Of a DNA stretch of 57,291 nt, positions 41,200 through 49,251 are shown in pieces; position 1 is the first letter of the stretch; every line of letters starts with the position of its first letter. The stretch is from positions 1 through 57,291 of the forward strand of contig NZ_JACJQY010000039.1 in the NCBI RefSeq assembly GCF_014696925.1. Direction: 5' to 3'. Source of the DNA: Phormidium tenue FACHB-1050 (GTDB lineage Bacteria; Cyanobacteriota; Cyanobacteriia; Pseudanabaenales; Pseudanabaenaceae). A program made the translations under genes and the position numbers. A model generated the notes under the pieces. That model saw only the letters and a list, made by a program, of their open reading frames with translations. It had not been told where the DNA came from and did not search any database.

Positions 41200-42399
41200 C
41201 TAACTTTTCATTAGTTCTTTCATGTTTTTGGCTGCTAAGGCATAGCCCCCATCAGCTCCATCCACAAAATGTACTTGACGACCATCGCGCTCAAACACTA
41301 AGCAAGTCATCAGGGCGCGATCGGACACATGAAAGCCATAAACTAACCGACCTTCCTTAAACTTTTTGTCTAGATACTCAATTAATTGTTGGCGTTGTCT
41401 AGCTTTACCAGAAATCACCATTCTTAGGACATCATCAAATTTTTTGAAGTCAGTGGCTTCGGAAACAATTTGCTTATAATCTCCCCAATTAAACCCTCCA
41501 ATTTGAATATTAAATGTCATAAAGATCAACCCCAGTAAATTAATCAGGCGCAATTTCCACAAATACAACTTCTGTTTTAGCCACCCCTGAGAAGCAGCAA
41601 CAACCTTTGTCTCTGACGATAGGTTTTTGTTCTTAAAAGCAAGTTGCAAGTTCTCGGATACTACAGGGTTACAGTCTATCCCCGTCCCATAGATGCGCTC
41701 AATTTGGGTAATTACTTCGCGATAGAGAAGATCAATTTGGCTTTGACTGGGAGCTGTTACAAAAACGATTAAACTAAGAATCTCCTCATGGCGAGTGGGA
41801 ATATCTTGCCAACGACATTCTAAGCCAGAGAAATCAGCGATCGGATAGGAGTTTTTGTGTCTAGGACTGTACAAATCCGTTGTTGCTTGATCCTTAACTA
41901 AACGTGTCGCATAGCTGATCCCTCCACCTCTGAGGATCGCTTGTACATAATTGTCAGAGATACGGAGTTTCGCAACTTTAATGTCATAGCTTGATGTAAT
42001 AGTCGCAAGTGGGACAATCCCGATGCGTAATTTAAGATTAAATTCTTCAGCCGCTAATTTCTGTACAGCCAATAATGCTTGTTCTGATTCGGGGATAAAC
42101 CTTGGGGGAATGAGGATAGATGCGCCATCACCACCGAATACAAAGGGAATCTCTAAGTCTCCAACTATATTTAAAATCACAATAATGGAACAAGCGCCTA
42201 AGAGATTGATATCTTTGTATCTGCCATCCTCGATCGCTTTGGTTGAGTCAGCAATATCAGTAATAATCGCAGCCCAGTCATCGGGTATTGTATAAAAATT
42301 CTCACTATGAGTAATATCGGCAAAATTTAGAAGAACAGGTAGATCGGCATAAAAGTTTTCAGAACTCGTATTTCGTGGCTGAAAGTTTTGAATACTCAT
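41200..42399 (-). CDS. DUF3095 protein with a nucleotidyl-cyclase-like fold
   Basis: A 399-residue protein of the DUF3095 family. Two motifs resemble metal-binding sites of class III adenylate/guanylate cyclases: D48-I-A-D-S-T (AAIITDIADSTKAI) and G89-G-D-G (PFVFGGDGASILIPP). A second part (about 250-399) contains a membrane-like stretch LWKLRLINLLGLIFMTFNIQ and a C-terminal domain (YGFHVSDRALMTCLVFERDG). Family members have not been assigned an activity that I know of. The call is for the family; a cyclase activity is only a guess from the two motifs. Confidence 0.83.
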   Translation of the reverse strand: MSIQNFQPRNTSSENFYADLPVLLNFADITHSENFYTIPDDWAAIITDIADSTKAIEDGRYKDINLLGACSIIVILNIVGDLEIPFVFGGDGASILIPPRFIPESEQALLAVQKLAAEEFNLKLRIGIVPLATITSSYDIKVAKLRISDNYVQAILRGGGISYATRLVKDQATTDLYSPRHKNSYPIADFSGLECRWQDIPTRHEEILSLIVFVTAPSQSQIDLLYREVITQIERIYGTGIDCNPVVSENLQLAFKNKNLSSETKVVAASQGWLKQKLYLWKLRLINLLGLIFMTFNIQIGGFNWGDYKQIVSEATDFKKFDDVLRMVISGKARQRQQLIEYLDKKFKEGRLVYGFHVSDRALMTCLVFERDGRQVHFVDGADGGYALAAKNMKELMKS

Positions 42400-42450
42400 A
42401 CCTGTAGCTTTGAATGCGCTCGTAAAATCATAATAATGATCCTAACAATA

Positions 42451-42500
42451 AAAGAGAAGGATGTATAACCGCCAACTGGCGGTTATACATCCTTCTCTTT
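42451..42500. terminator. 24-bp palindrome between guaA and the DUF3095 gene
   Basis: aaagagaaggatgtataacc, continuing gcca, pairs perfectly with its partner up to ccttctcttt. It lies 34 bases past the guaA stop and 52 bases before the DUF3095 start, in a spot suited to a terminator of guaA or a leader hairpin for DUF3095. Confidence 0.85.
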
Positions 42501-42533
42501 AGCGACGAAAGAATAATTTTATCCCTTTCGTAT

Positions 42534-44207
42534 TTATTCCCATTCAATCGTGCCAGGGGGCTTGGATGTGATATCTAACACCACTCGATTGACTCCTTCC
42601 ACTTCATTAACAATCCGATTGGAAATAGTTTCCAATAGATCATAGGGAACTCTTGCCCAATCCGCAGTCATGCCATCCTCACTGGTGACAAGGCGTAAAA
42701 CTACAGGATGGGAATAGGTACGCTTATCACCCATCACACCGACGCTGCGAACTGTGGGCAATAGCACTGCAAACGCTTGCCAGAGATTATTGTATTGACC
42801 TGCGCGATTAATTTCTTGACGCACGATCAAGTCAGCATCACGTAAAGTATTTAAGCGATCGCTCGTAATATCACCGATAATCCGAATCGCTAAACCAGGA
42901 CCTGGAAAAGGCTGACGCTTGACGATTTCTTCGGGAAGTCCAAGCGCTGTGCCAACCTTACGCACTTCATCCTTAAAGAGTTTGCGAAGTGGCTCTACGA
43001 GAGTAAATCGCAGATTATCAGGTAAGCCGCCCACATTATGATGGCTCTTAATTTTGACAGCGACACGTTTACCAGTGACTGGATCAGCGTTGGTATCAGC
43101 AGATTCAATTACATCTGGATAGAGAGTGCCTTGAGCAAGGAAGTCAAAAGGACCTAATCTCTGTGATTCTTCCTCAAAAACATTGATAAATTCGCCGCCA
43201 ATAATCTTCCGTTTTTGCTCAGGATCAGTAACTCCTTTGACTTTCTCAAGGAATCTTTCGCGGGCATTGACATACTCGACATGAATATGGAACTGTTCTT
43301 CAAAGAGTTTGACAAGGCGTTCTGGTTCGAGCTTTCGCATGAAGCCTTGATCAATAAACATACAGGTGAGTTTATCGCCGATTGCCTTATGTAATAAAAA
43401 GGCAAGTGTGGAAGAATCTACACCACCTGAAAGGGCTAGTAATACTCGCTTGTCACCAACTTGAGCGCGAATCTCACGGATTGAATTTTCGATAAAAGCA
43501 TCAGTCGTCCAGCTTGGCTCACATCCACAAATGTGATACACAAAGTTACGAATCATCGCCATCCCACCTGCGGAATGGACGACCTCAGGATGAAACTGTA
43601 CTCCATATAGCTTTTTGTCATGATCAGCGATCGCCGCGCAGGGAGTGTTAGCGGTATGTGCTAATACCTCGAATCCTCTAGGTAAATCAATCACGGAGTC
43701 ACCATGACTCATCCACATAGTGATGCCCGTATCTACGTTAGTTAATAGATCAGTGGGATCATCAATTTGTAACTCTGCTTTACCATATTCCCCGCGATCA
43801 GCTTGCTCGACCTTACCTCCGAGTTGCTTCGCCATCAATTGCATTCCATAGCAAACACCTAAAATAGGAATGCCCAAATTAAAAATTTCAGGATCACATT
43901 GAGGAGCGCCTGCATCATAAACAGAGTTAGGACCACCTGATAGGATGATCCCCTGAGGATTAAACTTCAGTAAATCTTCGGCTGATATGTGATAGGTTAA
44001 AACTTCTGAATAAACCTGTGTCTCACGGATACGTCGAGCAATTAGCTCAGAGTACTGAGATCCAAAATCGAGAATAGCGATCATTGAACGACTAGTTATA
44101 TTGTCTGTGGTACGATCAGAGTCTGGGATAGGGGAATCAGTACTAGAAGAAAGAGAACCTTCAAGATTTAGTACTGCATTCGACGATGTTGGAGGGGAAG
44201 AAACCAC
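42534..44207 (-). CDS. guaA: GMP synthase (glutamine-hydrolysing)
   Basis: A 557-residue GuaA protein that converts XMP to GMP. The glutamine amidotransferase domain has the nucleophile Cys in [14 protein letters not shown] and the HPE pair (VQFHPEVVH). The synthetase domain has the PP-loop [13 protein letters not shown] and [11 protein letters not shown], and the C-terminal dimerisation domain ends GTIEWE. A 40-residue Ser/Thr-rich extension precedes the conserved [13 protein letters not shown]; a similar extension appears in other cyanobacterial proteins, so 44207 is kept as the start. Confidence 0.96.
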   Translation of the reverse strand: MVSSPPTSSNAVLNLEGSLSSSTDSPIPDSDRTTDNITSRSMIAILDFGSQYSELIARRIRETQVYSEVLTYHISAEDLLKFNPQGIILSGGPNSVYDAGAPQCDPEIFNLGIPILGVCYGMQLMAKQLGGKVEQADRGEYGKAELQIDDPTDLLTNVDTGITMWMSHGDSVIDLPRGFEVLAHTANTPCAAIADHDKKLYGVQFHPEVVHSAGGMAMIRNFVYHICGCEPSWTTDAFIENSIREIRAQVGDKRVLLALSGGVDSSTLAFLLHKAIGDKLTCMFIDQGFMRKLEPERLVKLFEEQFHIHVEYVNARERFLEKVKGVTDPEQKRKIIGGEFINVFEEESQRLGPFDFLAQGTLYPDVIESADTNADPVTGKRVAVKIKSHHNVGGLPDNLRFTLVEPLRKLFKDEVRKVGTALGLPEEIVKRQPFPGPGLAIRIIGDITSDRLNTLRDADLIVRQEINRAGQYNNLWQAFAVLLPTVRSVGVMGDKRTYSHPVVLRLVTSEDGMTADWARVPYDLLETISNRIVNEVEGVNRVVLDITSKPPGTIEWE

Positions 44208-44299
44208 AGTGGATACCTCTATCTTAATGAGATAGCATTTTAATGAGATAGTCAGGCTTTCTGTAAGCCTATCGCTGCGAAAAAGTAGCTATTCCTACA

Positions 44300-44953
44300 A
44301 TGCTAGCAAAACGGTACGTCTTTATGGTGAAAAAAATGCGTAAAAAAGTTATGACTGCGATCGCATTGTTACCTATTTCTACACTGTCAATTTTAGCGAT
44401 ACCAGTTTTTGTAGGTAACAATCAAAATCTCCCCTCCAGCAGTTTTTTAAATTCCTCAGCAGGAGCCGTACAGTTACGTGATGGCAAAACCCATTTTGTA
44501 CAACTGCCATTTCTTTTAGGTGCGGAAACTACCGTTAATCGGATTTACTCTCGGAGTGCGATCTATTACTTTGCGATCGCCTTACCTGAAAATATGGGAG
44601 AGCCTTTACAAAAGCTAGAAGTTTCTCAGACAGAAGGTTTTGATGCGGTCGATTTTCTGAGCAATGAAACGATCTCCTATGTGCAGTTGTCTTCGGGAGA
44701 GCGTATCGCCATTTCTAGCAAAACTGAGATTTTGCCAAGTCAAGATCGCGATAAAGTGACGATTACTTTTGACCCGCCAATTCCTGCTATTAATCAGCTT
44801 AACAGTAAGCTAATTGTAGGACTGCGACCTGTCCGCAATCCTCGTTATGATGGCGTTTACCTGTTTGGAGTGACTGCATTTCCTCAAGGCGATCGCCCCA
44901 ATTCGCAATTTCTTGGTTATGGCAGGCTCAGTTTCTACGATTCACGTTATTAG
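44300..44953 (+). CDS. DUF2808 family exported protein
   Basis: A 217-residue protein with a signal peptide (KKVMTAIALLPISTLSILAI, then PVFVG) and the DUF2808 body, with typical IYYFAIALPENMGEPLQKLE, DKVTITFDPPIPA and GVYLFGVTAFPQGD. DUF2808 is almost confined to cyanobacteria; its function is unknown, but it is probably a periplasmic or cell-envelope protein. An alternative start at 44324 (MVKKMRKK) would give a more typical signal sequence. The gene stands alone and ends in a palindromic terminator. Confidence 0.86.
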   Translation: MLAKRYVFMVKKMRKKVMTAIALLPISTLSILAIPVFVGNNQNLPSSSFLNSSAGAVQLRDGKTHFVQLPFLLGAETTVNRIYSRSAIYYFAIALPENMGEPLQKLEVSQTEGFDAVDFLSNETISYVQLSSGERIAISSKTEILPSQDRDKVTITFDPPIPAINQLNSKLIVGLRPVRNPRYDGVYLFGVTAFPQGDRPNSQFLGYGRLSFYDSRY

Positions 44954-44957
44954 TTAT

Positions 44958-44998
44958 TTAGTTAAGTAGGGTGGGCATTGCCCACCCTACTTAACTAA
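44958..44998. terminator. Palindrome after the DUF2808 gene (gtagggtgggc type)
   Basis: gttaagtagggtgggc pairs with gcccaccctacttaac, extended by ttagttaag/cttaactaa. The core gtagggtgggcattgcccac is repeated at 50895-50923 (with aat centre), and I recall the same word from many cyanobacterial intergenic regions. Confidence 0.88.
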
Positions 44999-45067
44999 CA
45001 GGGTGTTTTATGAAAAACATTGACGTTTGCTATACACTATTGGCAGATAGTAACTAGATAAATAACT

Positions 45068-45532
45068 ATGACCTTCACAACAGAATCGCCCATAACTCCT
45101 GTAGAAGCAGAATCTAGTTTTGCACCACCGTCTAATCACATAGTGCAAACGATCCAAACTGTCATCGCCAGTATGGATGCTGAAAATTCGGCTCTTGAAA
45201 ACCAGACCGAGGATACGTGGAAATTTCAATATGGCACTGTAGAGGTAGTTGTCAACATTACTGGAACCGAGCCTAATGATACCTTTACTGTTTTCTCGAC
45301 AGTACTGGCTGCACCATTTAAAGATGAAGCAAAAATGACGCGCTGGCTTTTAGAAAAAAATGCTGCTGATACCTTTGAAGCTCGTTATGCGCTCCAGAAC
45401 GATCAAGTACTGGTATTATGTTCGCGCTCTGTCGAGGATCTTTCACCTGCGGAAATTTCTCGGATCATCACGATAGTGGCAGCGATCGCTGATGAAAATG
45501 ACGAAGTATTAAAAGAAAATTTTGGCGCTTAG
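45068..45532 (+). CDS. YbjN domain-containing protein
   Basis: A 154-residue cytoplasmic protein with a YbjN fold (a helix-strand pattern related to chaperone-like type III secretion chaperones). Recognisable parts are TIQTVIASMDAENSALENQ, WLLEKNAADTFEARYALQND and LVLCSRSVEDLSPAEISRII. YbjN-type proteins have no agreed function. In cyanobacteria they are common and are usually listed as conserved unknowns. It ends in the terminator at 45546-45580. Confidence 0.83.
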   Translation: MTFTTESPITPVEAESSFAPPSNHIVQTIQTVIASMDAENSALENQTEDTWKFQYGTVEVVVNITGTEPNDTFTVFSTVLAAPFKDEAKMTRWLLEKNAADTFEARYALQNDQVLVLCSRSVEDLSPAEISRIITIVAAIADENDEVLKENFGA

Positions 45533-45545
45533 AACTGTGTTTTAT

Positions 45546-45580
45546 AAGAAAGTATCCCTTGGGTACTTTCTTGTCATTTT
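45546..45580 (+). terminator. Intrinsic terminator after the YbjN gene
   Basis: aagaaagtatccc pairs with gggtactttctt (loop tt, one bulged T) and is followed by gtcattttt. The T-run lies on the plus strand. Confidence 0.82.
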
Positions 45581-45589
45581 TAAAAATTC

Positions 45590-46324
45590 ATGAACAAACA
45601 ATGGCAGCTTGTTCCTTATTCCGAGATATCGGGAAAGTTGCAAATGGCTCTTGATAATTCTTTGCTCGATCTGCATAGCCAAGATCCGCAATCACCATCA
45701 ATCTTAAGATTTTATCGCTGGACTCCACCTGCAATCTCTTTAGGGCTTCACCAAAAGCAATATCCCATTCGCTGGAATGCGATCGCTCAAAAACATAATC
45801 TCGATATCGTTCGTCGTCCGAGTGGGGGGCGTGCTGTGCTGCATCAAGGGGAGCTGACTTATGCAGTAATTACCAGCGCTGATATTTGTGGGGACAAAGT
45901 TGGTGAGTTTGATGACAATACCTTTGGCAGAAAGCGATCGCATCGAGAGATCTATGAATATATCAGCGAATTTCTCATTCAAGGTTTTGCCAAGTTGGGG
46001 ATTAATCTAAGCTATGGAAAAGCAGGACGGGGCTATATTCACAATCCCAGTTGCTTCTCTACAGCAACCAATGCGGATTTAGTAATTGCGGATGGACGCA
46101 AACTGATCGGTAGCGCTCAAGTTTATCGTCATAATTCAGTTTTGCAGCACGGATCAATCTCGATCAATCCCAATTACCAGTTACTGAGAGAGCTATTTCA
46201 AGCAGAAGTTCCAATTGTTGGCTACCAAGAATTGGCATGGAATACCCACAAAGACTTAGCTGTAGAAATTATCGATGTTCTATCTCAATCGGCGCGGGAT
46301 TACTTTCAGACGGAGTTCTTGTAG
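45590..46324 (+). CDS. Lipoate/octanoate protein ligase family protein
   Basis: A 244-residue member of the biotin/lipoate A/B ligase family. Motifs seen: [20 protein letters not shown] and [12 protein letters not shown], where the Lys normally binds the acyl group or substrate. A conserved Cys in [15 protein letters not shown] matches the place where LipM-type octanoyltransferases carry a catalytic cysteine, so it may act as a transferase and not as LplA. It would lipoylate the E2 subunits of 2-oxoacid dehydrogenases or GcvH. It overlaps the convergent pseudouridine synthase gene by 45 bases. Confidence 0.86.
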   Translation: MNKQWQLVPYSEISGKLQMALDNSLLDLHSQDPQSPSILRFYRWTPPAISLGLHQKQYPIRWNAIAQKHNLDIVRRPSGGRAVLHQGELTYAVITSADICGDKVGEFDDNTFGRKRSHREIYEYISEFLIQGFAKLGINLSYGKAGRGYIHNPSCFSTATNADLVIADGRKLIGSAQVYRHNSVLQHGSISINPNYQLLRELFQAEVPIVGYQELAWNTHKDLAVEIIDVLSQSARDYFQTEFL

Positions 46325-46906
46325 TTCTGCTGGAGTCAAATTTCGCCATTGTCCCACAGCTAGATCTCCTAAACTTAAATGGGCGATCGCTACACGGACT
46401 AACCGCAAAGTTGGAAAACCTACTGCTGCCGTCATTCTCCTGACTTGTCGATTTTTTCCTTCAGTTAAGGTTAGCTCTAGCCAAGTTGTGGGGATATTTG
46501 CCCGAAAGCGAATAGGCGGATTCCGCTCTGGTAAATTTGGGTCACTATCTAATAATTTAGCGATCGCTGTTTTAGTCCGATATCCTTGGATGGTCACCCC
46601 ATTACGCAATTTCTGTAAAGCCGCTTCAGTGGGAATGTTTTCTACTTGTACCCAATAGGTTCGTGGATGTTCAAACTGGGGATCGATTAAGCGATGCTTT
46701 AACTGTCCATCATTGGTGAGGAGTAACAATCCTTCACTGTCAAAATCCAATCTTCCTACTGAATACACTTCAGGGATATCAATATATTCCTTTAAAGTAG
46801 GACGGGGAGATCCACTATCGTCAGTAAATTGACAGAGAACGCCATAGGGTTTATAGAAAACAATATATTTGGGAACGTATTTGGGAATATCGAGGCGATC
46901 GCTCAT
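46280..46906 (-). CDS. Pseudouridine synthase, RluE-like (RsuA family)
   Basis: A 208-residue protein of the RsuA/RluE group. Catalytic and structural motifs are [20 protein letters not shown] with the active-site Asp in RLDFDS, and [20 protein letters not shown]. The length and the lack of an S4 domain resemble E. coli RluE, which modifies U2457 of 23S rRNA. Target assignment is by resemblance only. The start at 46906 ([11 protein letters not shown]) is preferred because an earlier ATG at 46936 lies within the terminator at 46921-46951. Confidence 0.88.
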   Translation of the reverse strand: MSDRLDIPKYVPKYIVFYKPYGVLCQFTDDSGSPRPTLKEYIDIPEVYSVGRLDFDSEGLLLLTNDGQLKHRLIDPQFEHPRTYWVQVENIPTEAALQKLRNGVTIQGYRTKTAIAKLLDSDPNLPERNPPIRFRANIPTTWLELTLTEGKNRQVRRMTAAVGFPTLRLVRVAIAHLSLGDLAVGQWRNLTPAELQELRLKVIPRRLR

Positions 46907-46920
46907 AAATTTTTTAGAGA

Positions 46921-46951
46921 ATAAAAAAGCTCGCATTGCGAGCTTTTTTTA
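46921..46951. terminator. Intrinsic terminator between the CAP and RluE-like genes
   Basis: ataaaaaagctcgc pairs perfectly with gcgagcttttttta (loop att). The T-runs allow use in either direction; it sits 8 bases past the stop of the minus-strand CAP gene. Confidence 0.92.
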
Positions 46952-46958
46952 TTCTAAT

Positions 46959-47504
46959 CTAGCGCTGTGGCTTACCAAATACTTGTACCCAGTAATGCCG
47001 ATAGGGGGAATTTGGTGCATTTGCATATCCAAATCCAATCTCTGTAAACTTAGCATTGAGAATATTGGCGCGATGTCCAGAGCTATTCATCCATTGTCGA
47101 ATTGTCCCTTCAGGTGTAGCTTTACCTGCGGCAATATTTTCGCCTAACGCCGAATATTTATAGCCAGTCCCCTTAGCTCTATCCACCATACTTGAACCAT
47201 TTAGCCCTGTATGACTAAAATAACTATTCCTAGCCATATCTGCCGCGTGCGCCTGAGCTGCGCTTGTCAATTGTGAAGATAGTTTTAACGGAGGCAAACC
47301 GACTTTTTTCCGTTCTAAGTTCGTCAACTTCAATAACTCAGATTCAAAGCTGACTCGGCTAGTACTTTGGCTGATGTTACGAATAGATTGGATTGGGGAA
47401 ACTTGGTTTTGTTGTTTGAGTGAAGATGTTGCACTTAACTCAGGTGCGATCGCTATTGTCCCCCCAAATACCAAAAGGCTACAGCAGACTAAAGTTGATT
47501 TCAT
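46959..47504 (-). CDS. CAP/SCP-like extracellular domain protein
   Basis: A 181-residue exported protein with a signal peptide (MKSTLVCCSLLVFGGTIAIA). The CAP domain has LTNLERKKVGLPPLKLSSQL, AADMARNSYFSHTGLNGSSM, the core His/Glu residues (LGENIAAGKATPEGTIRQWM, SSGHRANILN) and the terminal HYWVQVFG. Bacterial CAP proteins (YkwD-like) are extracellular and their activity is mostly unknown. The start at 47504 gives a proper signal sequence; the earlier start at 47537 adds an unlikely hydrophobic lead. Confidence 0.92.
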   Translation of the reverse strand: MKSTLVCCSLLVFGGTIAIAPELSATSSLKQQNQVSPIQSIRNISQSTSRVSFESELLKLTNLERKKVGLPPLKLSSQLTSAAQAHAADMARNSYFSHTGLNGSSMVDRAKGTGYKYSALGENIAAGKATPEGTIRQWMNSSGHRANILNAKFTEIGFGYANAPNSPYRHYWVQVFGKPQR

Positions 47505-47649
47505 AAAATTAGTTGCACAACTTGTGAATAAATACACATGGTTATTGACTTTGCTATCACTTAAGGGTTCCCATATTAAAGAACGTAAGTTACAGGCTCT
47601 AAAGAATTTAAGCTTTAAAACTATGCAACGAAATATTTAGGTAACACAA

Positions 47650-48408
47650 ATGACACCTTACCAAGACCACAAAACAATTGGTTGCGCTGAATGTACAAAG
47701 GGAGCGGGATTAGGATTTGACTTTACGATGGCATTTCAACCAATTGTTAACACTACTACCAAGGAAGTTTTTGCTCAAGAGGCTTTAGTGAGGGGAATTA
47801 ATCAGGAGCCTGCGGGTGAAATTTTGGCGCGAATCAATGATGACAATCGCTATCGCTTTGATCAAGCTTGCCGAGTCAAGGCAGTGCAACTGGGGGCGAA
47901 GCTAAATATTAAATCTTTTGTCAGTATTAATTTTTTGCCAAATGCAGTTTATCGTCCTGAATTATGTATTCGCACAACGCTTGAGGCTGCTGAGACCTTT
48001 GGGTTTCCTGTTGACCGTATTATCTTTGAGATTACTGAAGGAGAGAAAATTGAGGATCATGGACATCTTCGAGAAATTGTTCAATACTATCGACAACAGG
48101 GTTTTTTAACAGCGATCGATGACTTTGGGGCGGGCTACTCAGGGCTTAACTTATTAGCTGAGTTTCAAACTGATTTAGTCAAGTTAGATATGGGTTTAAT
48201 CCATCACATCAATCAAAATAAGGGTCGCCAAGCGATCGTTAAAGGAATTATTCAAGTATGTAAAGAGTTAGATATTAAGGTAATTGCTGAAGGCGTTGAA
48301 ACCTATGAAGAGTTAAGTATTCTCCAATCTTTTGGAGTTGAGCTATTCCAAGGATATTATTTTGCCAAGCCGAAATTTCAAGGTTTAGCGTCTCTAAATA
48401 ATCTATAG
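47650..48408 (+). CDS. EAL domain cyclic-di-GMP phosphodiesterase
   Basis: A 252-residue stand-alone EAL protein. All key residues appear intact: E44-A-L, an Asn in FVSINFLP, Glu in IIFEITE, AIDDFGAGYSG, Lys in LVKLDM, and Glu in VIAEGVETYEEL. It should hydrolyse c-di-GMP. The N-terminus has a CxxC pair (G11-C12-A-E-C15-T) just before the EAL domain, which may bind metal or respond to redox. There is no GGDEF, PAS or membrane domain. The gene is monocistronic. Confidence 0.93.
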   Translation: MTPYQDHKTIGCAECTKGAGLGFDFTMAFQPIVNTTTKEVFAQEALVRGINQEPAGEILARINDDNRYRFDQACRVKAVQLGAKLNIKSFVSINFLPNAVYRPELCIRTTLEAAETFGFPVDRIIFEITEGEKIEDHGHLREIVQYYRQQGFLTAIDDFGAGYSGLNLLAEFQTDLVKLDMGLIHHINQNKGRQAIVKGIIQVCKELDIKVIAEGVETYEELSILQSFGVELFQGYYFAKPKFQGLASLNNL

Positions 48409-48472
48409 CAATGCCCTTCGCACCCAAGGATTAGCGGTGCGGAGGGAGTATCTATAGTTCTCATGGAAACTT

Positions 48473-48511
48473 AAAAGAGATTTGCGGCGCTTCGCGCCGC
48501 AAATCTCTTTT
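48473..48511. repeat. 18-bp hairpin downstream of the EAL gene
   Basis: aaaagagatttgcggcgc (48473-48490) pairs perfectly with gcgccgcaaatctctttt (48494-48511), loop ttc. Its core resembles the GGCGC family but it lacks the ggacataaaacc flanks. Confidence 0.9.
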
Positions 48512-48662
48512 AGGTCTATACCTTCACAGAAATTGACATTTATTGATATTTATATAAAGTTTCAACCTCGACATATCAACCTATTTATAGATGACGATCC
48601 CCATCAGTCAACCTAGTGTGAGATGTTGACTGATCAAAAAATGTAGAATTCAAGTAATAACC

Positions 48663-48845
48663 ATGATTCATCAATTAGCAGTTCGCTTAGGTGTGTCGTG
48701 TGTGCTACTCGCAACCTTGCCTTTGGCTACAGACGAAATAGTTAAATATGTTCAAGCTCCTCATATTTTTTCAGGAATTGGAGCGATCGCCTCATGTGTT
48801 GGAGCCTGCGTACCAGTTTTAACTCTATTTCGCAATTCCGATTAA
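48663..48845 (+). CDS. Possible small membrane protein
   Basis: A 60-residue frame with one hydrophobic helix (LAVRLGVSCVLLATLPLA) and a second (ASCVGACVPVLTLF). The ATG is preceded by no clear ribosome site. Its stop codon overlaps that of the convergent ycf35 by two bases. The hydrophobic pattern is not what a random frame usually gives, but no family is recognised. Confidence 0.4.
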   Translation: MIHQLAVRLGVSCVLLATLPLATDEIVKYVQAPHIFSGIGAIASCVGACVPVLTLFRNSD

Positions 48846-49216
48846 GCCCAGCGACCAATCACAATCCGCACTGTTCCATCTTCTAGTACTTCCTGCTGCT
48901 CGATCGCAAAGCCCTGTTTGGTAGCACTCTCTAAGACTATTTGAGCAGCATATTGCTGATTCAGCTCCCCTAAAAATTCTTCGACATTCATTGCTATGCC
49001 CCACATATCAGCAATGAGTTCATAGCGATCGCCTATTTTCCGAAAGCCAATGTCATAGGCATTAGGCATCGGGATCACATAGTCGGCTGAAGTAGCATCG
49101 CCAAGATATCCGCGCACTAAAGTATTTTGCTTGACAGGATAGCCTAGCGATTGCAACGCTTGCTCTAGCAAGTCACCATTTTTGATTTCGATGGCGATCG
49201 TAGTAAAGTGGGACAT
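48842..49216 (-). CDS. ycf35: Ycf35 (DUF1257) protein
   Basis: A 124-residue protein of the Ycf35/DUF1257 family, also coded in red-algal plastids. It begins MSHFTTIAIEIKNGDLLEQA at 49216, in accord with the family, and includes DYVIPMPNAYDIGFRKIGDR and YELIADMWG. No activity is established. It lies 35 bases after ycf46 on the same strand, with an imperfect hairpin (ttagaataaa / tttattctaa) between them, and the two may be one transcript. Confidence 0.88.
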   Translation of the reverse strand: MSHFTTIAIEIKNGDLLEQALQSLGYPVKQNTLVRGYLGDATSADYVIPMPNAYDIGFRKIGDRYELIADMWGIAMNVEEFLGELNQQYAAQIVLESATKQGFAIEQQEVLEDGTVRIVIGRWA

Positions 49217-49251
49217 AAAATTTAGAATAAAGGGTGTGCTTTGCACTTCAT

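Noticed and set aside
46907-46936. Start of the RluE-like gene at 46936
   Set aside because: It lies inside the terminator hairpin of the upstream gene; the ATG at 46906 is a better start.
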